From: Oceanobacter kriegii DSM 6294
Lineage (GTDB): Bacteria > Pseudomonadota > Gammaproteobacteria > Pseudomonadales > Oceanobacteraceae
Assembly: GCF_000422845.1 (NCBI RefSeq)
Contig: NZ_KE383932.1
Location: forward strand, 124,070-188,069
Reading direction: 5' to 3'
DNA length: 64,000 nt
A model generated the notes under the pieces. The model was given only the letters and a program-made list of their open reading frames with translations, had not been told where the DNA came from and did no database searches. The position numbers were made by a program, and so were the translations under genes. This document shows positions 8,941 through 16,964 of this stretch, one piece after another. Position 1 is the first letter of the stretch. Every line of letters begins with the position of its first letter.

Positions 8941-9590
8941 GACATATTGCTGAGAGACCGATTCAACCCCCGGTGAGTGCGGGGTTCGAGCACGTGAATC
9001 GCTACTGGGACGATGTACACAAGGTCTGGGCAGCGAAAATTTTACCGGGTGAGTTCTACGTTTCGACGTCGGGCGAAATGGTCGTGACTATTTTGGGCTC
9101 CTGTATCTCGGCCTGTGTGCGCGACAAGGCGCGCGGTATTGGTGGCATGAACCACTTCATGCTGCCCGAGCAAAACGAATACAGCAGCGACCAGTGGGGC
9201 GGCAACCCGGATACCACGGCATCCCGTTATGGCAACTGGGCGATGGAGTTTCTGATCAACGAAATTCTCAAGCGCGGTGGCCGCAAGGAAAATCTCGAAG
9301 TGAAGCTGTTTGGCGGTGGCCAGATGATCGCTTCGATGACCGATATTGGTCAGCGCAACATCCTGTTTGCCTACAACTACCTGGCCAGCGAAGGGCTAAA
9401 AGTGCAGGCCGCCGATGTCGGCGATGTGTTCGCCCGCAAGGTGCTGTACTTCCCCGATACCGGATCGGTCAAAGTGCGTCGAATTCGTGAAACCAAAAAT
9501 CAGACGCTTATGGATCGCGAAACCCGCTATGCCAAGGAAGTCCAGAGCAACAACACCGCCAGCGCCGCTGGCAGCGTCGACCTGTTCTGA
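8937..9590 (+). CDS. cheD: Chemoreceptor glutamine deamidase CheD
   Basis: CheD converts specific receptor Gln residues to Glu. The Cys of LGSCISAC (about residue 56) and the His of MNHFMLP (about residue 73) have the 17-residue spacing of the CheD catalytic pair. The ATG at 8937 overlaps the cheR stop as ATGA, a strong coupling signal, so the longer upstream-open frame (from 8889) is not used. The protein is 217 residues, somewhat longer than minimal CheD because of extensions at both ends. Confidence 0.95.
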   Translation: MRHIAERPIQPPVSAGFEHVNRYWDDVHKVWAAKILPGEFYVSTSGEMVVTILGSCISACVRDKARGIGGMNHFMLPEQNEYSSDQWGGNPDTTASRYGNWAMEFLINEILKRGGRKENLEVKLFGGGQMIASMTDIGQRNILFAYNYLASEGLKVQAADVGDVFARKVLYFPDTGSVKVRRIRETKNQTLMDRETRYAKEVQSNNTASAAGSVDLF

Positions 9591-9601
9591 CTTATCTGCC
9601 T

Positions 9602-9633
9602 GCCGTCGATTGCCTGTGGCAATCAATGACGGC
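9602..9633 (+). terminator. Strong hairpin between cheD and cheB (attenuator-like)
   Basis: GCCGTC-GATTGCC-TGT-GGCAATC-AAT-GACGGC folds as a 13-bp stem with a three-base bulge and a three-base loop. GGCTTTCTATT follows. It sits 11 bases after the cheD stop and 23 bases before cheB. The modest T-richness suggests partial termination or 3'-end protection rather than a hard stop. Confidence 0.5.
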
Positions 9634-9656
9634 GGCTTTCTATTCTGGAGTACCCC

Positions 9657-10694
9657 ATGGCGAATATTCGCGTATTGATTGTTGATGACTCCGCCCTGAT
9701 CCGAAAAATGCTGACTCAGGTGCTGGGTAACGCCGCAGGTATCGAAGTGGTCGGTGTTGCCAGTGATCCGATCATTGCCCGTGACAAGATCAAACAACTG
9801 AACCCGGACGTATTGACGCTGGACGTTGAAATGCCGCGTATGAATGGCATTCAGTTTCTTGGCAATCTGATGCGGTTGCGGCCCATGCCGGTGGTGATGG
9901 TGTCAACGCTGACGGCGGCTGGCGCACCGGTGACGTTGGAAGCACTGGAAATTGGTGCACTGGATTACATTGCCAAGCCGCAAATGGATAACGAAAAGTC
10001 GTTCAATGCTTTCAGTAAGGCGTTGATCGAAAAAGTGCGCATGGCGGCGGGTGCCAAGGTACGGCCACTGAAGCACGTTCACGAAGTGCGCTTTACGCCA
10101 CCGCCAGAAGGCGCCTGCAGCAAGTTCAGCCGCTGGGTGGTGTTGGGGGCTTCCACCGGGGGCACCGAAGCCATCAAAACGGTGCTGGGCCAGGTGCCTG
10201 CCAACTGTCCGCCGATTCTAATTACCCAGCATATTCCTGCGGTGTTCAGTGCATCGTTTGCCAAGCGGCTTGATTCTTCATGCGCGCCAGAGGTGCTGGA
10301 GGCTTCGGAAGGTTTGGAAGTGCGTCCCGGCCGGGTAATTGTGGCGCACGGAGATCACCATCTGACGTTTCGTGCCGAAGGCAATCAGGTGCACTGCTGT
10401 TTATCGCCAGCGGCTCCGGTAAACCGCCACAGGCCGTCTGTTGAAGTGATGTTTGATTCCATTACCGCGGTTAAACCGGCGCAAGAGCTGGTGGCGGTGA
10501 TGCTGACGGGTATGGGCGCTGACGGTGCAGCAGCCATGAAACGCCTGCACCAGTCAGGCAGCCGCACCATTGCCCAGGACGAAGCCTCGTCGGTGGTTTA
10601 TGGCATGCCCAAAGCCGTGGTCGATTTACAGGCGGCAGATAAGGTGATGGCACTGGAAAAAATTGCTCCGCTGATGATGAAAATGGCGGAGTAA
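9657..10694 (+). CDS. cheB: Chemotaxis response regulator protein-glutamate methylesterase CheB
   Basis: A 345-residue CheB with an N-terminal receiver (Asp10-Asp11, phospho-acceptor Asp56 in TLDVEMPRMNG) and a C-terminal methylesterase domain. The catalytic triad is visible as Ser166 in LGASTGGTEA, His in ITQHIPAVFS and Asp in MLTGMGADGA. It removes methyl groups added by CheR when phosphorylated by CheA. It is the last gene of the che operon. The start follows TCTGGAGTACCCC. Confidence 0.96.
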   Translation: MANIRVLIVDDSALIRKMLTQVLGNAAGIEVVGVASDPIIARDKIKQLNPDVLTLDVEMPRMNGIQFLGNLMRLRPMPVVMVSTLTAAGAPVTLEALEIGALDYIAKPQMDNEKSFNAFSKALIEKVRMAAGAKVRPLKHVHEVRFTPPPEGACSKFSRWVVLGASTGGTEAIKTVLGQVPANCPPILITQHIPAVFSASFAKRLDSSCAPEVLEASEGLEVRPGRVIVAHGDHHLTFRAEGNQVHCCLSPAAPVNRHRPSVEVMFDSITAVKPAQELVAVMLTGMGADGAAAMKRLHQSGSRTIAQDEASSVVYGMPKAVVDLQAADKVMALEKIAPLMMKMAE

Positions 10695-10839
10695 ATTGGT
10701 CGGGTAGTGCGAAATTGTCAGTTTGTGCTAAACATGTAGGTAGGTTGCACCAAAGCGTGCTTTGAATACCCGGTTGAAGAGCGTATGACTTTGGCGAAAA
10801 CGCTCCAGCCGTTAACCCCATCGAATGAGGGAGTATCGA

Positions 10840-11148
10840 ATGTCGGTAGAATCCATGGTTTCCGGAGACGGCCAAGAGCTGACAATCCAGGTTTCTGGTC
10901 GTTTTGATTTCAGTGCCCATCAGGCCTTTCGTGACGCCTACGAAACCCCGGCCAGCAGCGGCGTCCGCAAGTTTGTGGTCGACCTCAGCGGCACGTCGTA
11001 CCTGGACAGCTCGGCGCTGGGCATGTTGTTGCTGCTGCGTGATCACGCCGGTGGTGATACCGCCGAGGTCAGCATTGTGAACTGCAATCAGGACGTCAAA
11101 AAGATTCTGGCCATTTCCAACTTTGAGCAGTTGTTCGCGATCCAGTAA
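10840..11148 (+). CDS. STAS-domain anti-sigma factor antagonist (HsbA-like)
   Basis: A 102-residue STAS protein with canonical SYLDSSALGMLLLL, so the regulatory Ser is present. The ATG at 10840 is chosen over the one at 10825 because GAGGGAG stands just before it. It is followed 12 bases later by the receiver-PP2C-kinase gene and then an Hpt gene, the same trio as HsbA-HsbR-HptB of Pseudomonas. There HsbA switches between the anti-sigma factor FlgM and a diguanylate cyclase according to its phosphorylation. That function here is inferred from the context. Confidence 0.88.
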   Translation: MSVESMVSGDGQELTIQVSGRFDFSAHQAFRDAYETPASSGVRKFVVDLSGTSYLDSSALGMLLLLRDHAGGDTAEVSIVNCNQDVKKILAISNFEQLFAIQ

Positions 11149-11160
11149 AGAGCCCTTGTT

Positions 11161-12882
11161 ATGGCAGCCATACGGATATTGATTGCGGACGACAATCAGG
11201 TCGACCGCAAGATTCTGGGTCGAATTCTGCAAAAGCAGGGTAACGAAGTCATTGAAGCCGTCAATGGCGAAGAAGCCGTTCGGCTGTTTCATGAATGCAA
11301 ACCGGAAATCGTCCTGTTGGATGTGATGATGCCGGTGATGGACGGCAAGCAAGCCGCCCTGCAAATCAAGCAGGTCGCCGGGGAAGAAATGGTCCCGGTG
11401 ATCTTCCTGACCTCTCTGACCGATGCCTACGGTCTGGCCGACTGCCTCGAAAGCGGCGGCGACGATTTCCTCAACAAACCCTACAATCCTGTGGTGCTGG
11501 AAGCCAAGGTGCACTCGTTTTATCGAATGCGCGAAATGCACCAGACCTTGCAGCGCCAGCGCGACGAAATCGCCATCCACAACGAACACCTGATGCACGA
11601 GCAGGAAGCGGCCAAGGCGGTATTCGACAACGTTGCCCACCAGGGCTGTCTGTCGGCCGACAATATCCGCTATCTGGTCTCGCCGCTGGCGGTGTTCAAC
11701 GGCGATGTGTTGCTGGCGGCCCGCCAGCCCAGTGGTGCCATGAACCTGTTGCTGGGGGACTTTACCGGCCATGGTTTACCCGCGGCCATTGGCGCGATGC
11801 CGCTGGCGGAAATCTTCTATGGCATGACCGCCAAGGGCTTTGGCGTGCGTGACATTATTCGTGAGGTTAACAGCAAGCTGAAAACCATCCTGCCGGTGGG
11901 CTTCTTCTGCTGCGCGGTGATGGTCGAAATGAACTTCGAGCGCAAATCGGCCAGTGTCTGGATGGGCGGTGTGCCGGATTGCTATCTGTTTCGCAAAGGC
12001 TCTGGCGAGCTGGAAGTGATGACCTCGAACCACTTGCCGCTGGGCGTGCTGGGTGACGGCAAGTTTGTTGATTCGTTGCAGGAATTCAACCTCGAGATCG
12101 GCGACCGTTTCCTGCTTTGGTCCGATGGCATTCTGGAAGCCCGTAATCCCGCCGGGGACATGTTTGGCAACGAACGCCTGCACGATGTGATCACTCAGGC
12201 CGCCGACGCTGACCGAATTTTCCACGACATCAAACACGCTGTGGATGCCTTTCAGGGCCGGGCGGAACGGGACGACGACATCACACTGGCGGAAATCGCC
12301 ATGGTGGAGCCACCGCAGGTTGAAGCGCTGGCCCGCAGTCAGATTCAGGCCGCCAAATCCGGCCCGATGGACTGGTCATTCAGCTACGAGTTGGGGCCGC
12401 AAAGCCTGGGCAATTTCAACCCGTTGCCATTGGTGATGCACTTGCTGATGGAAGTGCCAGGCCTGAAAAGCATGAGCGGTCAGTTGTACACCGTGTTGGC
12501 CGAAATGTTTTCCAACGCCTTTGAACATGGGGTGCTGGGACTGGATTCAAAGCTCAAGTCCACACCCGACGGTTTTATGGAGTATTACCAGCAACGTCAG
12601 CAGCGTATCGACGCCCTGGACGATGGTTTTGTTCGTATTCGCATGAACCATGAGGGCAATGGTCTCGAAGGCCGGCTGACGGTCCATTTTGAGGACAGCG
12701 GCGCTGGCTTTGATCACGTTGCCATGTTGAACAGACGCAAAGCTGAGTTGGCTGATGTTGGAGATCAACAATACAGTGGCCGCGGCATTCCTTTAATGAA
12801 TCAGATATGCGAGTCTGTAGAGTACATGGGAAAAGGCAATCAGGTGCGGGCAGTGATTCACTGGCCGCAAGAGCAAGAATAG
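11161..12882 (+). CDS. Response regulator with PP2C phosphatase and HATPase domains (HsbR-like)
   Basis: 573 residues in three parts. An N-terminal receiver has Asp10-Asp11, phospho-acceptor Asp54 (LLDVMMPVMDG) and the Lys of NKPYNP. A SpoIIE-type PP2C phosphatase domain lies at about 180-385 (LLLGDFTGHGLPAA, LWSDGILEARN, RDDDITLAEIAM). A RsbW-like ATP-binding kinase domain lies at about 400-573 (AEMFSNAFEHGVLG, EDSGAGFD, SGRGIPLMN). HsbR of Pseudomonas has the same architecture and both phosphorylates and dephosphorylates HsbA, with the receiver controlled by HptB. The flanking STAS and Hpt genes supply the matching partners. Confidence 0.92.
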   Translation: MAAIRILIADDNQVDRKILGRILQKQGNEVIEAVNGEEAVRLFHECKPEIVLLDVMMPVMDGKQAALQIKQVAGEEMVPVIFLTSLTDAYGLADCLESGGDDFLNKPYNPVVLEAKVHSFYRMREMHQTLQRQRDEIAIHNEHLMHEQEAAKAVFDNVAHQGCLSADNIRYLVSPLAVFNGDVLLAARQPSGAMNLLLGDFTGHGLPAAIGAMPLAEIFYGMTAKGFGVRDIIREVNSKLKTILPVGFFCCAVMVEMNFERKSASVWMGGVPDCYLFRKGSGELEVMTSNHLPLGVLGDGKFVDSLQEFNLEIGDRFLLWSDGILEARNPAGDMFGNERLHDVITQAADADRIFHDIKHAVDAFQGRAERDDDITLAEIAMVEPPQVEALARSQIQAAKSGPMDWSFSYELGPQSLGNFNPLPLVMHLLMEVPGLKSMSGQLYTVLAEMFSNAFEHGVLGLDSKLKSTPDGFMEYYQQRQQRIDALDDGFVRIRMNHEGNGLEGRLTVHFEDSGAGFDHVAMLNRRKAELADVGDQQYSGRGIPLMNQICESVEYMGKGNQVRAVIHWPQEQE

Positions 12883-12892
12883 GGACACTGCG

Positions 12893-13249
12893 ATGGAATT
12901 GAACGACCACTTTGATACTGAATCCCTGACCATGCTCAAGGAAGTGATGGAAGAAGAATTTGGCGAGCTGATTGATCTGTTTGTTGCCGATGGCGAAGAT
13001 CGCTTGCCAAAAATGCGCACGGCGCTGGAAACCAAAGACGCTGCCAACCTGATGGGCATGGCGCATAGCTTCAAGGGGGCCAGCGGCAATGTGTGTGCGG
13101 CACCGTTATCGGCGCTGAACATGCAGGTGGAAGAGGGTATTCGCGGAGTCCCGGAAACATCGGTCGACTGGCCGCGGCTGGCGGACCTGTTGAAGCAGGT
13201 TGAAGACGAATTCTCTGCAGTGAAACAGGTTATCTCCCAACACCTGTAA
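12893..13249 (+). CDS. Histidine phosphotransfer (Hpt) protein, HptB-like
   Basis: A single Hpt domain of 118 residues with phospho-His58 in GMAHSFKGASGNV. It starts 10 bases after the HsbR-like gene, and AGGGACACTGCG precedes the ATG. HptB relays phosphate from hybrid sensor kinases to the HsbR receiver, and no hybrid kinase is encoded in this window. It closes the partner-switch unit just before the repeat array upstream of fliK. Confidence 0.9.
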   Translation: MELNDHFDTESLTMLKEVMEEEFGELIDLFVADGEDRLPKMRTALETKDAANLMGMAHSFKGASGNVCAAPLSALNMQVEEGIRGVPETSVDWPRLADLLKQVEDEFSAVKQVISQHL

Positions 13250-13330
13250 CGACACCTCCTGACATCGGCCCATCCGGGCCGTTTTGAATTTTCTTACTTA
13301 TCTCTTCAAGGCTTTAAAGCCTGTTCTGTC

Positions 13331-13449
13331 CGACACCCGACACCCGACACCCGACACCCGACACCCGACACCCGACTCCCGACTCCCGACTCCCGACTCC
13401 CGACTCCCGACTCCCGACTCCCGACTCCCGACTCCCGACTCCCGACTCC
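13331..13449 (+). repeat. Heptamer array upstream of fliK: 6 x CGACACC then 11 x CGACTCC
   Basis: Seventeen uninterrupted 7-bp units cover 119 bases between the Hpt gene and fliK. The first six are CGACACC and the next eleven CGACTCC, with a decayed copy after them. The two blocks are each homogeneous and differ only at position five. The stretch stays open in one frame by chance, because 7 x 3 gives a 7-residue period, but it is better read as intergenic. The 301-bp gap 13250-13550 otherwise holds only the probable fliK leader. Confidence 0.95.
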
Positions 13450-13550
13450 CGACTCTTGCACTGACATTTTCTGACAACCCTGCCGGTGTTGGCCTGCCAA
13501 TTGCAAAATCCCCTGTAACCGAAAAACAACCTGTCACAGCGGGGCTCTCC

Positions 13551-15074
13551 ATGAACCTGTCTCAAACCGGATTTGATCTTCTTTCTTTGCTGCAACCCAC
13601 GAATACTGCGGCTTCTGGGGCTACCACCAACGGTGACCAGGGCTTTGGTGAACTGTTTGGCCTGACTCAGGCCGGGCTACAAACTGCCGCTGCTGACGAC
13701 ACCGCATTGCCGCTGGCAACAGACCTTGCCGCTTTGACGGAAGATGCCTCTGCCTTGATGCCGCAGGCAACGGACGACCTTGATGTCGCCATGAGTGGCG
13801 ACGAAATGCTCGGACAGATTCAGGCCAAAGGCGACCTTGCCCAGGCGCCGCAAGTCACCATCAAACCTTTGGCGTCGCAGGCGAACAGTAGCAGCCTTGC
13901 CGAGATGGATGCTTTGGCAGCGGTTGAGGCAGATACCACTGCGGGAGAAGCCCTTAGCGCTGCGGGAGCTGAAACTGGCGACGACACCGAACAGCCGTTG
14001 TTTGGCATGGCCAACGAGGCCTTTGCAGTAAGCGATGAGGCCGTTGATCAAGACGAGGGCGATGGACTGGACGAGTTTGGTCGCCAGGGTGTTACCCGTG
14101 CCAAACCGGATACTGATGAGGATTCGACGGATGCCAATGTGGCGGCTGTGCCCTTGGTTGCTACACCACAGAATCCTGTCGTTAACGAATCCAGCAACGA
14201 AGAGGCGGTAGACCTCAGTTTGTCTGCCAATACGGGTAACCAGGCGCAGGCGGCTAATCCAGCAGCTATGAAAAGCTCCATAAAAGATGAGGCCTTGAAA
14301 GATAACCCGGCCAAACTGGCGCAAGCGGGCGACGATATCGATGAGTCTGCTTTGGACGCCAGCGGTGAATCCGCCGATGCCAGAGTGGTGGATGGCGATA
14401 CGCTGGAACAGCCTCTGAACACGTTGCAAAACAAACTTCCCCGTAACGACAGCCAGCTACAACAACCTGCCCAGAATACCGCCAGCGTAGCCGCTGATAC
14501 CACCGAAGCGGCAGAGTCCGAAGACAGTTTTGCCACTGACCTGAGCGAATCGCTGGAAAATACCGAACTGCAAGACATGCTACTGAACGGTGAGCGCGGA
14601 CTGGCGGATGGCAATCTGGAATTTGGCAGCGACCGGGGCCAATGGGGCGCTGCGTTGGGCAGCCGTATCATTACCATGGTCGCCAATGACATTCAGGAAG
14701 CTCGCATTCAACTGGATCCACCTGAGCTGGGTGCCATGGAAATCCAGATGGAAGTAACTGCGGATGATCAGGCCCGTGTTCAAATTCAGGTACAAAACCC
14801 TCAGGTTCGTGAAGTGCTGGAATCCCAGGCTCAGCGACTGCGGGAGGCCATGAGTGAACAGGGTTTGACGCTGGCCGGGTTCGACGTCTCTGAACAAGGC
14901 GCTGGACAACAGCAAATGGGCCAGTCTGGCAGCGGTGACGGAAATGCTGAAGGCAACGCCAACGGTCAGGGAGCCAACACAGCAGACAACCTGGCTGACG
15001 GAAATTTGACTGAAGACGGTGTTGAAGCACAGGTTACCTCGGCGTCCGACCGCCTGGTAAGTACCTATGCCTGA
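13551..15074 (+). CDS. fliK: Flagellar hook-length control protein FliK
   Basis: 507 residues from the ATG at 13551. The N-terminal two thirds are low-complexity, rich in Ala, Asp, Glu, Gln and Thr, as expected for the ruler part of FliK. The C-terminal substrate-switch domain is recognisable at RIQLDPPELGAMEIQME, with downstream VREVLESQAQRLREAM. FliK is exported, measures hook length, and switches FlhB specificity from hook to filament substrates. The frame is open back to 13284, but that extension would translate the heptamer array and lacks a good ribosome site, so the internal ATG is preferred. The start is less certain than the identity. Confidence 0.9.
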   Translation: MNLSQTGFDLLSLLQPTNTAASGATTNGDQGFGELFGLTQAGLQTAAADDTALPLATDLAALTEDASALMPQATDDLDVAMSGDEMLGQIQAKGDLAQAPQVTIKPLASQANSSSLAEMDALAAVEADTTAGEALSAAGAETGDDTEQPLFGMANEAFAVSDEAVDQDEGDGLDEFGRQGVTRAKPDTDEDSTDANVAAVPLVATPQNPVVNESSNEEAVDLSLSANTGNQAQAANPAAMKSSIKDEALKDNPAKLAQAGDDIDESALDASGESADARVVDGDTLEQPLNTLQNKLPRNDSQLQQPAQNTASVAADTTEAAESEDSFATDLSESLENTELQDMLLNGERGLADGNLEFGSDRGQWGAALGSRIITMVANDIQEARIQLDPPELGAMEIQMEVTADDQARVQIQVQNPQVREVLESQAQRLREAMSEQGLTLAGFDVSEQGAGQQQMGQSGSGDGNAEGNANGQGANTADNLADGNLTEDGVEAQVTSASDRLVSTYA

Positions 15075-15101
15075 TGACTGTCGGGGCAGAGGGCGTGTTT
15101 T

Positions 15102-15204
15102 GACGCCCGACGCCCGACGCCCGACGCCCGACGCCCGACGCCCGACGCCCGACGCCCAACGCCCGACACCCGACACCCGACCCCAGCACCCGACCCCAGA
15201 CCCC
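15102..15204 (+). repeat. Heptamer array downstream of fliK: GACGCCC units grading into GACACCC
   Basis: Eight perfect GACGCCC units, one AACGCCC, two GACACCC and then degenerate copies, starting 28 bases after the fliK stop. In the phase used for the upstream array these are CGACGCC and CGACACC, so both arrays belong to one family, CGACNCC. The rest of the gap 15075-15404 holds the sigma-54 promoter and leader of fliL. Confidence 0.93.
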
Positions 15205-15326
15205 ATAAATCCAGCAAGACCCTCTCCCTTAACTACACTTGTTGTATCGCTTTGACTCGTTTGTGTAACCACCTGCGGGCTGGCGGATCGGGAGCGGTTC
15301 TGTGTCGGATATTTGACGAAAATGGC

Positions 15327-15342
15327 TGGCACAGCAATTGCT
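15327..15342 (+). promoter_or_regulatory. Sigma-54 promoter for the fliL operon
   Basis: TGGCACAGCAATTGCT has the -24 element TGGCAC and the -12 element TTGCT, with exactly ten bases between the invariant GG and GC. It lies 62 bases before the fliL ATG. In Pseudomonas and Vibrio the early flagellar operons, including fliL-flhB, are driven by RpoN with FleQ/FlrA, so both sequence and location agree. Confidence 0.85.
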
Positions 15343-15404
15343 GAATACATAACAGCAAGCCGTACAGGCAGCCTTGGCTGGCGGATACGGACGCGGAGAG
15401 GGAC

Positions 15405-15944
15405 ATGGCAGCAGATCAGGATCTGAAGCTCGACGAAGGCGAAGAGGAAAAACCGAAAAGCAAACTCAAGCTCATCATCATTATTGTGGTGGCCTTGTTG
15501 GTTCTGGGGGGCGGCGGCGCAGCGGCCTACTTCCTGCTTTTCGCCGGAGAAGATACCGAAGCTGTAGAAGGCGAGGAAGTGGTTGAAGAAGAGGAGGAGG
15601 TTCCAGAAGAACCCCCGATTCCGGCGCAATACATCATCCTCAAACCGGAATTTGTGGTGAGTTATCAGGTTGGGCCACGCCAGCGTTTTATTCAGCTGAG
15701 CATCGAAATTATGACGCGCAAGCAAACGGTGGTGGATGGTTTGACCCTGCATGAGCCCATGATTCGCAATGAAATCTTGCGGGTCCTGAGCGAGCAGGAT
15801 TTCAACAAGCTGAGAACCCACGAAGGCAAGATGGCGCTCAGGCAGGCCATCCATGATCGCATAGCCCAGGCACTTTCCCGGGAGGCTTATACCCAACCGG
15901 AAGACGTTGAAGCTGTGCTGTTTACCAACTTTGTGATGCAGTAG
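15405..15944 (+). CDS. fliL: Flagellar basal body-associated protein FliL
   Basis: 179 residues: an acidic/basic cytoplasmic start, one membrane helix at about 20-45 (LIIIIVVALLVLGGGG), a Glu-rich linker and the periplasmic FliL domain, which resembles a stomatin fold. FliL surrounds or supports the stator units at the motor. GGAGAGGGAC precedes the ATG. It is the first gene after the sigma-54 promoter and leads the fliLMNOPQ run. Confidence 0.94.
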   Translation: MAADQDLKLDEGEEEKPKSKLKLIIIIVVALLVLGGGGAAAYFLLFAGEDTEAVEGEEVVEEEEEVPEEPPIPAQYIILKPEFVVSYQVGPRQRFIQLSIEIMTRKQTVVDGLTLHEPMIRNEILRVLSEQDFNKLRTHEGKMALRQAIHDRIAQALSREAYTQPEDVEAVLFTNFVMQ

Positions 15945-15953
15945 GACGGTGGC

Positions 15954-16922
15954 GTGCAGGATTTACTGTCGCAGGATGAAATTGATGCCTTGCTCCATGG
16001 GGTCGACGACGGTGCAGTAGAACCGGAAGACCCGGGTGATAGCGAAGGCGTCAAAAACTACGATCTCAGTAGCAACGACCGCATTGTGCGCGGTCGCATG
16101 CCGACGCTGGAGATGATCAACGAGCGTTTCGCCCGTTACACCCGCATCAGCATGTTCAATTTCCTGCGTCGCAGTGCCGACGTGTCGTCTGGTGGCGTGC
16201 AGATTATGAAGTTTGGTGAGTACGTACATACCCTGTACGTGCCCACCAGTCTGAATCTGGTAAAAATGCGCCCGCTGCGGGGAACCGCGCTGTTTATCAT
16301 GGACGCCAAGCTGGTGTTCAAGTTGGTAGATAACTTTTTCGGGGGCGACGGCCGTCACGCCAAGATCGAAGGCCGTGAATTCACCCCGACCGAAATCCGG
16401 GTAGTGCAGTTGGTATTGGCCCAGGTATTCAACGACATGATGGAAGCCTGGTCGCCAGTGCTGAAGGTCGAATATGAATACGTTGGCTCGGAAGTGAATC
16501 CGGCCATGGCCAACATCGTCAGCCCCAGCGAAGTGGTGGTGGTCAGCACCTTCCACATCGAACTGGACGGCGGCGGTGGCGACCTGCACCTGACCATCCC
16601 TTACTCCATGATTGAACCGATCCGCGAAATCCTTGATGCCGGTGTCCAGAGTGACGTCGACGATGTGGATGAACGTTGGATGCAATCGCTGCGTGAAGAC
16701 ATTCTGGAAGCCACGGTGCCAATTCACGGTACCCTGGCCGAACGCATGATCAGCCTGCGGGAAGTCGCCAAACTGAAAGCCGGTGACATCATCCCGATTG
16801 AGCTGCCCGAGCAATTTACCCTGCAAGCCAGTGGGGTACCGGTGTTCAAGGGCCGCATGGGCATATCAGGTGAGAACCTGGCAGTGAAAATTTCGGAACA
16901 GATCAAGACAAAACGCCGTTAA
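15954..16922 (+). CDS. fliM: Flagellar motor switch protein FliM
   Basis: A 322-residue C-ring protein. The N-terminal LSQDEIDALLHGV is the CheY-P binding segment, followed by the CheC-like middle domain (containing the GGXG-type loop NFFGGDGRH) and the C-terminal SpoA domain. The start is GTG at 15954, 9 bases after the fliL stop, with AGGACGG upstream. FliM transmits CheY-P binding to the rotor and so sets the rotation direction. Confidence 0.97.
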   Translation: MQDLLSQDEIDALLHGVDDGAVEPEDPGDSEGVKNYDLSSNDRIVRGRMPTLEMINERFARYTRISMFNFLRRSADVSSGGVQIMKFGEYVHTLYVPTSLNLVKMRPLRGTALFIMDAKLVFKLVDNFFGGDGRHAKIEGREFTPTEIRVVQLVLAQVFNDMMEAWSPVLKVEYEYVGSEVNPAMANIVSPSEVVVVSTFHIELDGGGGDLHLTIPYSMIEPIREILDAGVQSDVDDVDERWMQSLREDILEATVPIHGTLAERMISLREVAKLKAGDIIPIELPEQFTLQASGVPVFKGRMGISGENLAVKISEQIKTKRR

Positions 16923-16964
16923 CCCTGCGTCCGGCGCAGACTTACAGGTGTAAGGGAGCAGCAA

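Noticed and set aside
10695-10839. Possible sigma-54 site (TTGCAC...GTGCT) before the HsbA-like gene
   Set aside because: The invariant GG and GC are not both present at ten-base spacing, unlike the clear site before fliL.
13331-13449. CRISPR-like array
   Set aside because: Units are contiguous 7-mers with no spacers and no cas genes nearby; it is a simple tandem repeat.
13284-13550. N-terminal extension of FliK through the heptamer array
   Set aside because: It would give PDTRHPT/PDSRLPT repeats from a 7-bp satellite; FliK normally starts near the internal ATG at 13551.
14580-15896. 438-codon minus-strand frame across fliK end, the repeat array and fliL
   Set aside because: It is antisense to two real genes and runs through the heptamer repeats; no domain and no ribosome site.
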